A stretch of DNA of 64,000 nt. Source: Clostridia bacterium. Lineage in GTDB: Bacteria; Bacillota; Clostridia; Oscillospirales; CAG-272. Positions 40,269 through 50,667 of the stretch are shown piece after piece. The stretch covers positions 16,496 through 80,495 of the forward strand of contig JAQXHN010000028.1 of NCBI GenBank assembly GCA_029007295.1, read 5' to 3'. A program made the translations under genes and the position numbers. The notes under the pieces were generated by a model. The model did no database searches, was not told the DNA's origin, and was given only the letters and a program-made list of their open reading frames with translations. The stretch's first letter is position 1; every line of letters starts with the position of its first letter.

Positions 40269-40958
40269 ATGGGTACAAAAATACTTGTAATAGATGACGA
40301 GATGAATATTTGCGAGATAGTTCGTACTTATTTTGAAAAGGAAGGCTACGAGGTTAAAACCGCAAATGACGGTGTTGAAGGAGTCAGCTATTTCAAAATG
40401 TATGAGCCGGACCTTGTATTACTTGACGTAATGATGCCTAAAAAGGACGGTTGGCAGGTTTGCCGTGAGATTCGCGAAATCTCTTCAAAGCCTATTATAA
40501 TGATCACCGCAAAGGATGATGTGTTCGATAAGGTGCTCGGACTTGAGCTTGGGGCAGACGATTTTGTTGTAAAGCCCTTTGATATGAAGGAGCTTTCCGC
40601 ACGTATGAAAGCGGTATTGCGCCGTTATTCTGCGCATGATAATCAGAACGATGAAGAGGTTATTAAGTTTGATAATATTGAAATCAGCCTCCAGAAATAT
40701 GAATTAAAGCTCAACGGAAAGAGCGTTGATATTCCCCCTAAGGAGTTAGAGCTTCTTTATTTCCTCGCTTCGAATTATAACAGAGTATTTACGCGCGACC
40801 AGCTCCTTGATAAGGTGTGGGGATTTGATTACCTTGGCGACTCAAGAACGGTTGACGTTCATGTAAAGCGTCTTCGCGAAAAGCTTGAAGGCGTCAGCGA
40901 CAAATGGATCCTTAAGACCGTTTGGGGCGTCGGATACAAGTTCGAGATTATTTCATAA
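40269..40958 (+). CDS. OmpR-family response regulator
   Basis: ILVIDDEMNICEIVRTYFEKEGYEV...DLVLLDVMMPKKDGW...winged-helix SRTVDVHVKRLREKL. Confidence 0.93.
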   Translation: MGTKILVIDDEMNICEIVRTYFEKEGYEVKTANDGVEGVSYFKMYEPDLVLLDVMMPKKDGWQVCREIREISSKPIIMITAKDDVFDKVLGLELGADDFVVKPFDMKELSARMKAVLRRYSAHDNQNDEEVIKFDNIEISLQKYELKLNGKSVDIPPKELELLYFLASNYNRVFTRDQLLDKVWGFDYLGDSRTVDVHVKRLREKLEGVSDKWILKTVWGVGYKFEIIS

Positions 40959-41032
40959 GTCACTTAGCTTAAAATAAATAAATTCGGTGTGGGCGGACGG
41001 AAATGTTCGCCCACATATTATTGAGGTAGCTA

Positions 41033-42496
41033 ATGTTTAAGAGCGTTTTTTCAAAATATATAGCAGCCTTTATGCTGATACTCGTGACTTGTCTTCTCAG
41101 TATCGGGGTGGTCATTATTTTTGTATTTACACAGTATACGGTAAACACAAAAAGCACTATTGTTGACCGTTGCTCCGAAAGCGTGCTGGAATATTTGCAA
41201 ACAAGAAACGTAACAAACGACGAAGACGGCTTTGAATATGTAATTAATCGGGAGTATGACTCGCTGAACAGCTTTTTGTCCAGCTTGACATTTCTCGATG
41301 ACGAGCTTGTCATTTTTGTTTGTGACATCAAGGGTGCGGTTGTCAACTGCTCGGACGTACCCTACGGCACATTAAAAAACGATATTCCCGGACAGCAGCT
41401 TCAGAAAATAAATTCCTCGGATTCGAAAATCAAGGTTGATTTTTATGATGTATTTGATGCCGATTATCTGTGCTATGCGACTCCCATAATCGGTAAGGAC
41501 TTAAAAAATATAGGCTCGATATGCGTTTGCACCTCATCCGCTACAATGACAAGAATGGTAACCAATGTTGTCAGGGTAATGGGCATATCAATGATTGTCG
41601 CTACTTTAGTGGCACTCGGAGCGATTTATTATATCAGCCGCAGAATAAGCGCACCGCTTAAAAAAATGAGTGAGGCGGCAAAAAAATTCGCCAAGGGAGA
41701 TTTTGAGGAGCGCGTTCCCGTAACAGGAAGGGATGAAGTTGCAAAGCTTGCGATTGCCTTTAATAATATGGCAAACAAGCTCGACGATATTGAAAATCAG
41801 CGGCGTAGCTTCCTTTCCAATATAGCACACGATTTAAGAACGCCCATGACAACAATTTCAGGATTTATAGATAATATTTTGTCCGGCGCCATCCCTGTTG
41901 AAAAATATGACTATTATCTTGGAGTTATCGGTAAGGAAGTGAAAAGGCTTTCAAGATTGGTCAGTCTGCTTCTTGATATTACAAGAATCGAATCGGGTAC
42001 GAGAAAATTTATTTTTGATTCTGTAGATGTATGCGAGATTGCAAGACAGGTGCTTATTTCCAATGAGCAACGACTTGAGGAAAAGAAACTCGACGTTGAA
42101 TTTGTATGTGACAACGAAAATATATATGTTAATGCCGACACTGACGCTATTCATCAATGTATATACAATATATGCGATAATGCAATAAAATTCTCAAAGG
42201 AGGGCGGTAAATACCGTATTTCCATAGAAACAAATGACAAAAAGGTCTATGTTTCCGTATTTAACGAGGGGGTAGGAATTGCAGAAAGCGAATTGCCTCA
42301 TATATTTGACAGATTTTACAAGAGCGATAAAAGCCGCGGACTTGATAAAACCGGTGTGGGATTGGGGCTTTATATAGTTAAGACGATAATAAACGCACAC
42401 GGCGGAGATATTTGGGTCAAGAGTAAGTACAAAGAAAATTGCGAATTTGTATTTACGCTTAATTTAGCGGAAAAAAAGCCAAACAAATTAAAATAA
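41033..42496 (+). CDS. HAMP-domain sensor histidine kinase
   Basis: Two TM segments, HAMP (ISRRISAPLKKMSEAAKKFAKGDFEERV), H-box FLSNIAHDLRTPMTTISGFID, N/G boxes GVGLGLYIVKTIINAHGG. Confidence 0.93.
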   Translation: MFKSVFSKYIAAFMLILVTCLLSIGVVIIFVFTQYTVNTKSTIVDRCSESVLEYLQTRNVTNDEDGFEYVINREYDSLNSFLSSLTFLDDELVIFVCDIKGAVVNCSDVPYGTLKNDIPGQQLQKINSSDSKIKVDFYDVFDADYLCYATPIIGKDLKNIGSICVCTSSATMTRMVTNVVRVMGISMIVATLVALGAIYYISRRISAPLKKMSEAAKKFAKGDFEERVPVTGRDEVAKLAIAFNNMANKLDDIENQRRSFLSNIAHDLRTPMTTISGFIDNILSGAIPVEKYDYYLGVIGKEVKRLSRLVSLLLDITRIESGTRKFIFDSVDVCEIARQVLISNEQRLEEKKLDVEFVCDNENIYVNADTDAIHQCIYNICDNAIKFSKEGGKYRISIETNDKKVYVSVFNEGVGIAESELPHIFDRFYKSDKSRGLDKTGVGLGLYIVKTIINAHGGDIWVKSKYKENCEFVFTLNLAEKKPNKLK

Positions 42497-42621
42497 TTTG
42501 CGTTTGACCATAATTTATTTACAAAGTAAGTTAGTATTTGAAAAAAACTTTCGTCTATTTATTTATAAATTTGTGTTATCATAATTGTGTTGCAATTTAA
42601 GTTAATATTGAGGATAAATTG

Positions 42622-42792
42622 ATGATAAGTAATTCTACGAAGAATGCTACTCCGTGTTACGGCGGTGTTGACAGAATCGACTATGAGCGAATGAATCATA
42701 TTCGAGAGATAAAAAAACGCGCAAAGTATATAATAATTGCTCTGGCGGTATTTCTTCCCTCGTTTATAGGTATATTTTTATTGATTAAATGA
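42622..42792 (+). CDS. Small putative single-pass membrane protein, 56 aa (not in ORF track)
   Basis: MISNSTKNATPCYGGVDRIDYERMNHIREIKKRAKYIIIALAVFLPSFIGIFLLIK; basic segment followed by a C-terminal TM helix. Confidence 0.55.
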   Translation: MISNSTKNATPCYGGVDRIDYERMNHIREIKKRAKYIIIALAVFLPSFIGIFLLIK

Positions 42793-42852
42793 AAGCTGAG
42801 TTCACTTTCAGACCTTAGTCGACAGCTTTTGAATAAGAAAATATTTTAAATC

Positions 42853-42887
42853 GCATCGGTACTGAGTGCAGTACCGGTGCTTTTTTT
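42853..42887 (+). terminator. Rho-independent terminator
   Basis: GCATCGGTACT-GAGTGC-AGTACCGGTGC followed by TTTTTTT. Confidence 0.88.
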
Positions 42888-42987
42888 GTCTTTGGCTACA
42901 ATAAAAGAAAAAGTATGCCTTTCATATTTGAAAAACATACTTTTTTCTTTTTCAGTTATTCGGCAATGACAGCTGTATGCCGATAAA

Positions 42988-43896
42988 TTATTTTTTCATT
43001 TTGATAATTCCGAAAGCGCTGCCCTGCTTTCCGCCCGAAAGGAGATACTCCTTATATTTTCTGCGCAGCAATGTGTCCTCGGGAAGCCTGTCGTAGCATT
43101 TTGAAGAGGTCTCGAATGTATTGAAAACTCTCCATAGGTCGTTTGAATGTGTAACTGCGTCTAATCTTACGAAGGAAAACAGATTCATAAATTGCACTAT
43201 TCCGGATTTTTCCGGAAGCCACTCGCGGTGTTTTTCAAAAAGAAGCCAGGAATCGCACCCGAAAAAAACATAATCCTTATCTTGAAACATATTACCGAAA
43301 TATTCGACTGCCATTCTAAGAGACGCTTTGACTTCCTCGATTTTCAGCGGACCTGACGAAGGAATATGCATATCGATAAAAAGCTCTCCGGCTTTAAGCT
43401 CATAACGACCGTCAAGTGTTTTTATATCCTCGGCAACGTATGCGGGTTGATACTGGATTCTTCCGAGCGCAAGACGTTTTAGATAATAGAAATCCGGAAA
43501 CCATCCGCCGGCAAAGGTTCCCCAAATACCCTTGCAGTTATAGCATTCGAAAAGCTTGCAGCGCAGATCGTCCATGGCGTTTCGCCACAAATCGTGCGAT
43601 AAACCTGCTTTTTCGTAAACCTCCTCAAGATGCTCTGCAAGGAGAATGTAAAAAAGTAAATCTATGGACTCGTAGGGGAAATCCGTCAGCGTTTTTGCAT
43701 ATGCGGTCATTTCCTCGTAATGCTCTGTGGGATCGGGAACCTTATCGGTGTTGTAATCCGAGATGGATTGCTCAAACATTCTTGATAAGGAGTCGTTATC
43801 TTCAACAAAATCCGCAGCTTTAATCAGAGCTTTCGTTGCTTGTTCGGGGTAGTTAAACGATTCGCAGAATTTTTTAACGTAGGTTTTGTTAAGCAT
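42988..43896 (-). CDS. GNAT-like (NAT_N / GNAT_C) acyltransferase-domain protein
   Basis: YEESIDLLFYILLAEHLEEVYEKAG-type region, FECYNCKGIWGTFAGGWFPDFYYLKRLALGRIQYQP and DMHIPSSGPLKIEEVKASLRMAVEYF resemble acyltransferase-domain proteins of this family; start MLNKTYVKK preferred. Confidence 0.65.
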   Translation of the reverse strand: MLNKTYVKKFCESFNYPEQATKALIKAADFVEDNDSLSRMFEQSISDYNTDKVPDPTEHYEEMTAYAKTLTDFPYESIDLLFYILLAEHLEEVYEKAGLSHDLWRNAMDDLRCKLFECYNCKGIWGTFAGGWFPDFYYLKRLALGRIQYQPAYVAEDIKTLDGRYELKAGELFIDMHIPSSGPLKIEEVKASLRMAVEYFGNMFQDKDYVFFGCDSWLLFEKHREWLPEKSGIVQFMNLFSFVRLDAVTHSNDLWRVFNTFETSSKCYDRLPEDTLLRRKYKEYLLSGGKQGSAFGIIKMKK

Positions 43897-43897
43897 A

Positions 43898-44983
43898 TTA
43901 CCACCGGATAAGCTCTTCATGACCTGTTTCGGCCGATTTATATACAGCGTCTATTATCTTCATCATCTTCAGACCTGCACTTGCGGGAGCACGGCATTCA
44001 ATGGAGGGGTCGAGGATGCAATCAATGAAATGCTTTGTTTCCCGGCTGAAGCTTTCATGGAAGTCAAAACCGCTCTCGGCACTCAGCTCAACATTAGCAA
44101 GTCGACCCTCAACCACGGAGCACAGAGTCATCTTGCTGCCGACGCGTGCGCCGCCTTTCGAGCCGAAAATTTCTATCGACGTATCATCCGAGACCGTCTG
44201 ATTTAGCTCAAACGACACCTCGGCGGTGAGCACGGTACCGTTTGAAAAACGAATCATAGCGCTTGCGAGGTCTTCAATATCGCATTCAACGTCTTTGTCT
44301 GCTCTCGAAGCGACGTATGAAACGCTGTCTCTAAGCTCCGGTCTGCTTCCGAGCTTACGGAAGGTTGCGGCGTAAACCGAAACAGGACGGACATCTTCGC
44401 CGAGTATGAAGCACATTAAGTCTATTATATGAACGCCGAGGTCAATAAGAGGACCTCCTCCGCTTCGTTTTTTGTCAATGAACCAGCCGCCGGGAGCACC
44501 GTGACGGCGAAGATTTTTTACCTTTGCATAGTATATGTCTCCGAAAAAGCCGTTTTCGTTAAACTCCTTAAGAAGCTTACAGTCGTCTCCGAAACGGCGA
44601 ACAAAACCGATTTGCAAATGCTTTCCGCTTTCCTCCTGAGCACGAATCATATCGGCGGCAAGGGAGGCGTTTACGGACATCGGCTTTTCGCACAGGACAT
44701 GCTTGCCTGCCTTAAGCGCCGCAATCGCACAAAGCGCATGAGTATTGTTCCATGTGCAAACGCTTACGGCGTCAAGCTCCTCAAGCTTAACCATGTCTTC
44801 AACGTCGGCAAATGTTCTGCCTTGCGGATCAACTCCGAATTCACGAGCCATTTCCTCGGCCTTATCTATTTCAAGGTCACAAAAGGCGTATATTTCAACC
44901 CTGTCGTCCTTACTGTAGGATCTTAAATGTGTGCGAGCAATATTTCCGCATCCTATAATACCGATTTTTACTTTCTTATCCAT
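43898..44983 (-). CDS. Gfo/Idh/MocA family oxidoreductase
   Basis: KIGIIGCGNIARTHLRSY...VLCEKPMSVNASLAADMI...GGGPLIDLGVHIIDL. Confidence 0.93.
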   Translation of the reverse strand: MDKKVKIGIIGCGNIARTHLRSYSKDDRVEIYAFCDLEIDKAEEMAREFGVDPQGRTFADVEDMVKLEELDAVSVCTWNNTHALCAIAALKAGKHVLCEKPMSVNASLAADMIRAQEESGKHLQIGFVRRFGDDCKLLKEFNENGFFGDIYYAKVKNLRRHGAPGGWFIDKKRSGGGPLIDLGVHIIDLMCFILGEDVRPVSVYAATFRKLGSRPELRDSVSYVASRADKDVECDIEDLASAMIRFSNGTVLTAEVSFELNQTVSDDTSIEIFGSKGGARVGSKMTLCSVVEGRLANVELSAESGFDFHESFSRETKHFIDCILDPSIECRAPASAGLKMMKIIDAVYKSAETGHEELIRW

Positions 44984-44984
44984 A

Positions 44985-45827
44985 TCAGTCCTTGTATACC
45001 TCGTTTATAATATTTTCAAGATATTTGTATGTGTTTACGATTCCGGGATCGTTATCGCCGCCTATCTCTCTTTCAATGGTGACGAAGGAATCATAGCCAA
45101 GCTCCTTCAGCTTTTCAAACAGAGCTTTGAAATTAACCTTTCCCGTACCAAGCTCAACCTCTCTGCCAAGCTCTTTGCCGTTAGTAGGATAAAATCCGTC
45201 CTTTGCATGCAAATTACGGACATACTTGCCCAGAATATCGAGTGCGTCAACGGGATTTGCCTTTCCGTAAAGAATGAGATTTGCGGTGTCAAGATTTACA
45301 CCGAGATTGTCAAGTCCTACTGTTTCAAAGCAGCGAAGCATGGCGACGGGTGTTTCCTGACCTGTTTCGAAAAGAAGGTACTGTCCGTTATCCTTACAAT
45401 GCTGAGCAACGATGCGAACAGCGTCACAGAAATCATAGAAATTCTGCTCGTACGGATTTTCGGGAATAAAGCCCATATGAGTTACTACGTCCGTGAGTCC
45501 GAGTTTTTTTGCAAAGTCCGCACCGTCGCAGAGATTCTTTATTCGCATTTCTCTGTACTCCGGAGGAATAAGACCGAGAGTTTTCTGACCCTCGTAAAAG
45601 TTCCAGACTCTGGGTCCTTCCCATCCGCACCAAAATGCGGAAATCGTGATATCATATTCTTTTACGCATCTTTTGATAAGCTCGGCGTTTTCGTTTGTCC
45701 AAAGTGCGGGACACCAAGAAACAAGCTGGCAAGAGCTTATTCCGTTATTTCTAAGAAAGCGAAACTTGCTTTCTATGTCGGTACCTATTTCATCGTATCT
45801 GACGCATGTTCCTATCTTCATTATCAT
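44985..45827 (-). CDS. Sugar phosphate isomerase/epimerase (AP endonuclease 2-like TIM barrel)
   Basis: LLFETGQETPVAMLRCFETVGLDNLGVNLDTANLILYGKANPVDALDILGKYVRNLHAKDGF...VTIEREIGGD. Confidence 0.9.
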   Translation of the reverse strand: MIMKIGTCVRYDEIGTDIESKFRFLRNNGISSCQLVSWCPALWTNENAELIKRCVKEYDITISAFWCGWEGPRVWNFYEGQKTLGLIPPEYREMRIKNLCDGADFAKKLGLTDVVTHMGFIPENPYEQNFYDFCDAVRIVAQHCKDNGQYLLFETGQETPVAMLRCFETVGLDNLGVNLDTANLILYGKANPVDALDILGKYVRNLHAKDGFYPTNGKELGREVELGTGKVNFKALFEKLKELGYDSFVTIEREIGGDNDPGIVNTYKYLENIINEVYKD

Positions 45828-46040
45828 TCTCCTTTAAGATGGGGTTGTGTAAAGTATAGCATATGTGTATTGAAAATGTCAACAAATATAAAATCAAAAA
45901 ACAATAAAAAACACAAGACGAAAACTATCATCCCTTTATTCTGGCAGGGTTGATTTTTAAAAGGGATGAGATATCGGTAATATATGTGTTTTCAATATTT
46001 TGCGCCGTAAGAAAGACGCTTTGGCACGGCTCTGAATAAG

Positions 46041-46074
46041 AATGCGGCGAGAAGCCCGACAGGCTCGCCGCATT
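46041..46074 (-). terminator. Hairpin downstream of valS (probable terminator)
   Basis: AATGCGGCGAG...CTCGCCGCATT perfect 11-bp stem; U-tract weak. Confidence 0.5.
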
Positions 46075-46134
46075 CATTAATATGTGCTTATTCAATGCTC
46101 ACATGCGTATATGCCTTAATATTCGGTTATTGTG

Positions 46135-48774
46135 TCAACGAGGAAGCTTTTCAAGAGCCTGTTCGATTCCGGCAAGCGTATCCCGGTATCCTGCAAGCTT
46201 CTTTCTCTCGCCCTCTATAACGGTGGCAGGAGCCTTTGCAACAAAGCCTTCATTTGACAGTTTTCCTTCAAGACGCTTAATTTCGGCTATGTTCTTATCT
46301 CTTTCCTTTGTCAGGCGTTCACGCTCTTTTGCAAAATCAATCATTTCGGCCAGCGGAATATAAATCGTTGCGGAGTCAGTTACAATCTGAACTGCGTCGG
46401 CTTCGTCGCACTTTTCGCAAACGGTAACGCCCGAAGCGCTTGCCAATTTTTCAAAGAACGGGAAGGTTGTCTCGTTAAATGCTCCTTTATGCTCCGTCAC
46501 GATGAAGATATGAGCCTTTCTTGAGGGCGGAACATTCATCTCGTTTCTTCTAACACGGATAGCTCGGATTGCCGTTATTACTCTCTCCATTTCTCCCGCT
46601 TCGTTGTCAAATGCAAATTCGGCGTTCTGAGTCGGCCAGTCGGAAATCATGATGCTTTCGCCCTCGTGCGGGAGGGTCTGCCAGATCTCCTCGGTGATGA
46701 ACGGCATGAACGGGTGCAGCAGCTTTAGAGTGTTTGAAAGAACATATGAAATAACCTTTTGTGTCGTCAGCTGTCCCTCGGACAAACGAGGCTTTGCGAG
46801 TTCGATATACCAGTCGCAGAACACGTCCCAAATGAAGTCGTAAAGCTTTGCGAGTGCGACGCCCAGCTCATAATTGTTAATGTTATTTGTAACCTCGCCG
46901 ATTAAGCTGTTGTACTTCGTTAGAATCCACTTGTCCTCGATGTTCATTTCGTCCCTGTCGGGAAGCTCGATTTTGTCCAATGTAAGATTCATCATAACGA
47001 ATCTTGCGGCGTTCCAAATTTTATTGTTAAAGTTGCGGGCATTTTCGATTTTATCATCGGAATAACGCATATCGTTTCCGGGAGAGTTGCCTGTAGCGAG
47101 TGCGAAGCGCAGAGCGTCGGCGCCGTATTTCTCAATCTCCTCAAGGGGATCGATACCGTTACCGAGTGATTTTGACATCTTTCTACCCTGAGAGTCGCGA
47201 ACCAGTCCGTGAATGAATACCTTCGGGAAGGGAATAGCCTTGTCGATTTCCTTGTCCTCCATGGTGTCAAGACCCATAAATATCATTTTCGAAACCCAGA
47301 AGGTAATGATATCGTACGCTGTTACAAGCACGCTTGTTGGGTAATACCTCTTCAAATCCTGAGTATCCTCGGGCCAGCCGAGCGTTGAGAACGGCCAAAG
47401 TGCGGAGGAAAACCAGGTATCGAGCACGTCTTCTTCCTGACGGATATTTTTCGAGCCACACTTTTGACACTTGGTAATATCCGTTTCGCTGACGTGGACT
47501 TCGCCGCAGTCCTCACAGTAATATGCGGGGATTCTGTGTCCCCACCAAAGCTGGCGGGAAATACACCAATCGTGAATATTTTCCATCCAGTTGAGGTAAA
47601 TTTTTGAAAATCTTTCGGGAATGTATTCAATATTTCCGTTTTTAACGGCGTCGATAGCCGGCTTTGCCAGAGGCTTCATCTTAACGAACCACTGCCTTGA
47701 AGCCAAAGGCTCAATGACGCTTTTACAACGGTAGCAGTGAGCGACATTGTGAGACAGCTTCTCAACCTTAACAAGATATCCTTGCTCTTCAAGGTCGGCA
47801 ACAACCGCTTTTCTTGCCTCGTATCTGTCCATACCCTGATATTTGCCGCCTGCCTCGGTGATCTTGCCTTCCTCATCAATAGCGAAAATCTGTGGCAAGT
47901 CATGGCGAAGACCAACCTCATAGTCGTTCGGGTCGTGGCAGGGCGTAATTTTAACGCAACCCGTACCGAAGTCCATTTCAACATATTCGTCTGCAATTAT
48001 CGGAATTTCTCTGTCTGTTAAGGGCAGACGAAGGGTTTTTCCGACTAAATGCTTATATCTTTCATCATCTGGGTGGACTGCAACCGCAGTATCGCCGAAC
48101 ATTGTTTCGGGTCGGGTTGTTGCGATAGTCAGATACCCATCGCTTCCTATAATGGGATAACGAATGTGCCAAAAGCCGCCTTCCAGCTCCTTATATTCAA
48201 CCTCGGCGTCGGAAAGCGCCGTGTTACAGTGGGGACACCAGTTTGTTATGCGAAGTCCTCGGTAGATGAGCTTTCTGTCCCATAGGCGAACAAATGTCTT
48301 TTTTACTGCGGCAGACAGAGTCTCGTTCATTGTAAACGCTTCGCGGCTCCAGTCGCAGGAAACGCCCATTTTTTTCAACTGAGTAACGATTCTTCCGCCG
48401 TACTGTTCCTTCCATGCCCACACAAGCTTCAGAAATTCCTCTCTGCCGATATCGTGTCTTGAGAGTCCCTTTTCTTTGCGGAGATTTTCTTCAACCTTAA
48501 TCTGTGTTGCGATACCTGCGTGATCGGTGCCGGGAATCCAGAGCGTGGAATAGCCCTGCATACGCTTTGCCCGAACGATAATATCCTGTAACGTATCGTT
48601 TAATGCGTGACCCATATGAAGCTGTCCCGTAACGTTCGGAGGCGGAATAACAACCGAGAACGGCGGCTTATTTTCATCAGGGTCGGGCTTGAAAAAGCCG
48701 TTTTCTTCCCAAAAGGAGTATAGTCTTGCTTCTATTTCTTTAGGCGAATAAGTTTTGTCGAGTTCTTTTTTCAT
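46135..48774 (-). CDS. valS: Valyl-tRNA synthetase
   Basis: [20 protein letters not shown] (HIGH), [18 protein letters not shown] (KMSKS), C-terminal coiled coil. Confidence 0.97.
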   Translation of the reverse strand: MKKELDKTYSPKEIEARLYSFWEENGFFKPDPDENKPPFSVVIPPPNVTGQLHMGHALNDTLQDIIVRAKRMQGYSTLWIPGTDHAGIATQIKVEENLRKEKGLSRHDIGREEFLKLVWAWKEQYGGRIVTQLKKMGVSCDWSREAFTMNETLSAAVKKTFVRLWDRKLIYRGLRITNWCPHCNTALSDAEVEYKELEGGFWHIRYPIIGSDGYLTIATTRPETMFGDTAVAVHPDDERYKHLVGKTLRLPLTDREIPIIADEYVEMDFGTGCVKITPCHDPNDYEVGLRHDLPQIFAIDEEGKITEAGGKYQGMDRYEARKAVVADLEEQGYLVKVEKLSHNVAHCYRCKSVIEPLASRQWFVKMKPLAKPAIDAVKNGNIEYIPERFSKIYLNWMENIHDWCISRQLWWGHRIPAYYCEDCGEVHVSETDITKCQKCGSKNIRQEEDVLDTWFSSALWPFSTLGWPEDTQDLKRYYPTSVLVTAYDIITFWVSKMIFMGLDTMEDKEIDKAIPFPKVFIHGLVRDSQGRKMSKSLGNGIDPLEEIEKYGADALRFALATGNSPGNDMRYSDDKIENARNFNNKIWNAARFVMMNLTLDKIELPDRDEMNIEDKWILTKYNSLIGEVTNNINNYELGVALAKLYDFIWDVFCDWYIELAKPRLSEGQLTTQKVISYVLSNTLKLLHPFMPFITEEIWQTLPHEGESIMISDWPTQNAEFAFDNEAGEMERVITAIRAIRVRRNEMNVPPSRKAHIFIVTEHKGAFNETTFPFFEKLASASGVTVCEKCDEADAVQIVTDSATIYIPLAEMIDFAKERERLTKERDKNIAEIKRLEGKLSNEGFVAKAPATVIEGERKKLAGYRDTLAGIEQALEKLPR

Positions 48775-48834
48775 CCTTTTTTCCTTTCTTGGTTTTATCT
48801 TATTGTTTATTTAACTTAGTCGGTAAAATAAAAA

Positions 48835-49060
48835 GCGTCCTGAAAATCAAAATTTTCAGGACGCCAAAGCGCGGTACCACCTGAATTCATTTACAAAAAG
48901 TAAATGCACTCTCTCCCTTTAACGAAAGGGAGCATCGGTTAAGCTCTGCGGTAACTTCGCGGTACGGTGTCGGGGATTCACAGCGTCTGCCCCGTCTCTG
49001 AAACACGGTATCATCCGTTACTACTCCGCTTCACAGCTCAAGGATTATAATACCATAATC
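48835..49060 (-). promoter_or_regulatory. T-box leader of valS (transcription attenuation type)
   Basis: Minus strand contains AGGTGGTACCGCG (T-box) followed by terminator GCGTCCTGAAAATTTTGATTTTCAGGACGCTTTTTATTTT; upstream stem I-like sequence ending CGCGAAGTTACCGC (possible GUU Val specifier). Confidence 0.88.
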
Positions 49061-49079
49061 CGATATATTTTGTCAAGAT

Positions 49080-50594
49080 TTATTTTTCAATAAAGCAGGC
49101 AAGCTTCGGAACTTGTTCCTCTCCCTTCAGCCAAGCTCTGTGGCTTTCATCGAGGAATATCGAACGGAAAAGCTCGATATACATAAGCTTCATGTAATAG
49201 TGAATTTCATAGAATTCATCGTCGAACTCCAAATCCCTGTAATATGGAGATTTCTTCGCAAATTTCTTAACATCGTCGAAGTCGATATCGCCTATATAAA
49301 GCGTACGAAGCTCTGTTGCGCCCGGTTTTTTGGACATTTCGCTTGTTACGAATTCGGGCAGGCGTTCATATATTACCTCCTTGTGATAGGATTTCTTTTT
49401 GTCGCCCTTCTTTACAACATTCACACATGTATCGACAACCTCGCGGCGAAGATAGGGATATTCGGCTTCTATGCCGTAGTGATTGAGCATGATTCCGCTT
49501 TTTTTGTTTATCTTGCAGCATGCAATTTCGTAAATATCACGGTAAGGAATAAGAGCCTTGCCCTCTTCGAGAGCCTTTTCGACTTCTCTTGTCCTGTTCT
49601 GCTTTGCTTCCTCGTATTCCTCGGGATACCAAAATTCATGGTCGGAAACCTGATCGGCGCACTCGCCTAAAACAATTCTGTCGGGACTGTCCTTTTTTGC
49701 AAGATTTGCAAGCGCATATTGCAGAAATATGCCGTGCTCGTATATAGCCCCCTCCAAAATCGAAACAATTTCCGGATAGCAATTGAAGGTGTCACCGTCA
49801 ACAAGCGCAGATTTTAAATCGACATTGCCGTAATATTCTGCGATTTCCTTTGAACGGGCGATTTCATTCCAGCCGATAGCTCCTCCGATACAGTAGGAGG
49901 TAACTCTTTCGCCCTCGGGAATATGCTTGCGAACGTGATGCATTAACATGTTTGTGTCAAAGCCACTTGACAAAGGAGAAGCAAGCTTACCGTATGTGAA
50001 GCTTTTAACAACATCGTCAATCGCATTGTCGTACATATCGTGGTTGATTTCTCTGAAATTAAACGTATCCACAATATTCATGCACCGAATGAATTCATAT
50101 TCGCCGGTCGTTGCATCAACTTTTAAATAGTGCTTTCCGGGGATTTTGTTAATGCCGGAAACGATAGTATGCTCGCCGTCGACAAAGCCCTTTTGTAAAA
50201 ATATCTTTATGCCGTAATCATCAAATGAAAAAGCCTCATTGAAATAAAGAATTATACTCTTAATGTCATTTGAAATAACGGTTTTTGAATCCTTCTTGCA
50301 AATATAAACAGGGAAGCAGGAATTAAAAAAGTCCGTAAAAACAAATACCTTATCTTTATTTGTGTCGATTATTCCGACGGCGCCGGAGCCGTCGATTTCC
50401 CTGTACATATTTTCACCCGTTTCACGGTATAGTGAATGATAATCATTCGGCTCGGCTTTTTTGTTGTCAACATAAAGCGAACCCATATAAAAAGCCGTGA
50501 TACCTTTTTCCGTGTACGGCTCGTTTAAAAGAGCAACATCCCTCTCGATTGATTTTGTTTTTGAATCAATGATTATCCTGAAATGTTTTTTCAT
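49080..50594 (-). CDS. Asparagine synthetase-like protein with non-Cys N-terminus
   Basis: PLSSGFDTNMLMHHVRKH (PP-loop-like SxGxD), LGECADQVSDHEFWYPEEY, AEYPYLRREVVDTC; N-terminus MKKHFRIII lacks the Cys2 nucleophile. Confidence 0.75.
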   Translation of the reverse strand: MKKHFRIIIDSKTKSIERDVALLNEPYTEKGITAFYMGSLYVDNKKAEPNDYHSLYRETGENMYREIDGSGAVGIIDTNKDKVFVFTDFFNSCFPVYICKKDSKTVISNDIKSIILYFNEAFSFDDYGIKIFLQKGFVDGEHTIVSGINKIPGKHYLKVDATTGEYEFIRCMNIVDTFNFREINHDMYDNAIDDVVKSFTYGKLASPLSSGFDTNMLMHHVRKHIPEGERVTSYCIGGAIGWNEIARSKEIAEYYGNVDLKSALVDGDTFNCYPEIVSILEGAIYEHGIFLQYALANLAKKDSPDRIVLGECADQVSDHEFWYPEEYEEAKQNRTREVEKALEEGKALIPYRDIYEIACCKINKKSGIMLNHYGIEAEYPYLRREVVDTCVNVVKKGDKKKSYHKEVIYERLPEFVTSEMSKKPGATELRTLYIGDIDFDDVKKFAKKSPYYRDLEFDDEFYEIHYYMKLMYIELFRSIFLDESHRAWLKGEEQVPKLACFIEK

Positions 50595-50667
50595 ATGCCT
50601 GTTCCTTTACCTATTAAAATTGTATGTATTATAACATACATTTTACGAAAAATAAACAGTTAATCTA

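Noticed and set aside
44931-45953. 340-aa plus-strand ORF
   Set aside because: Lies antisense to the well-supported sugar isomerase (44985-45827); composition (runs of Cys, Phe, Leu) is that of a shadow frame.
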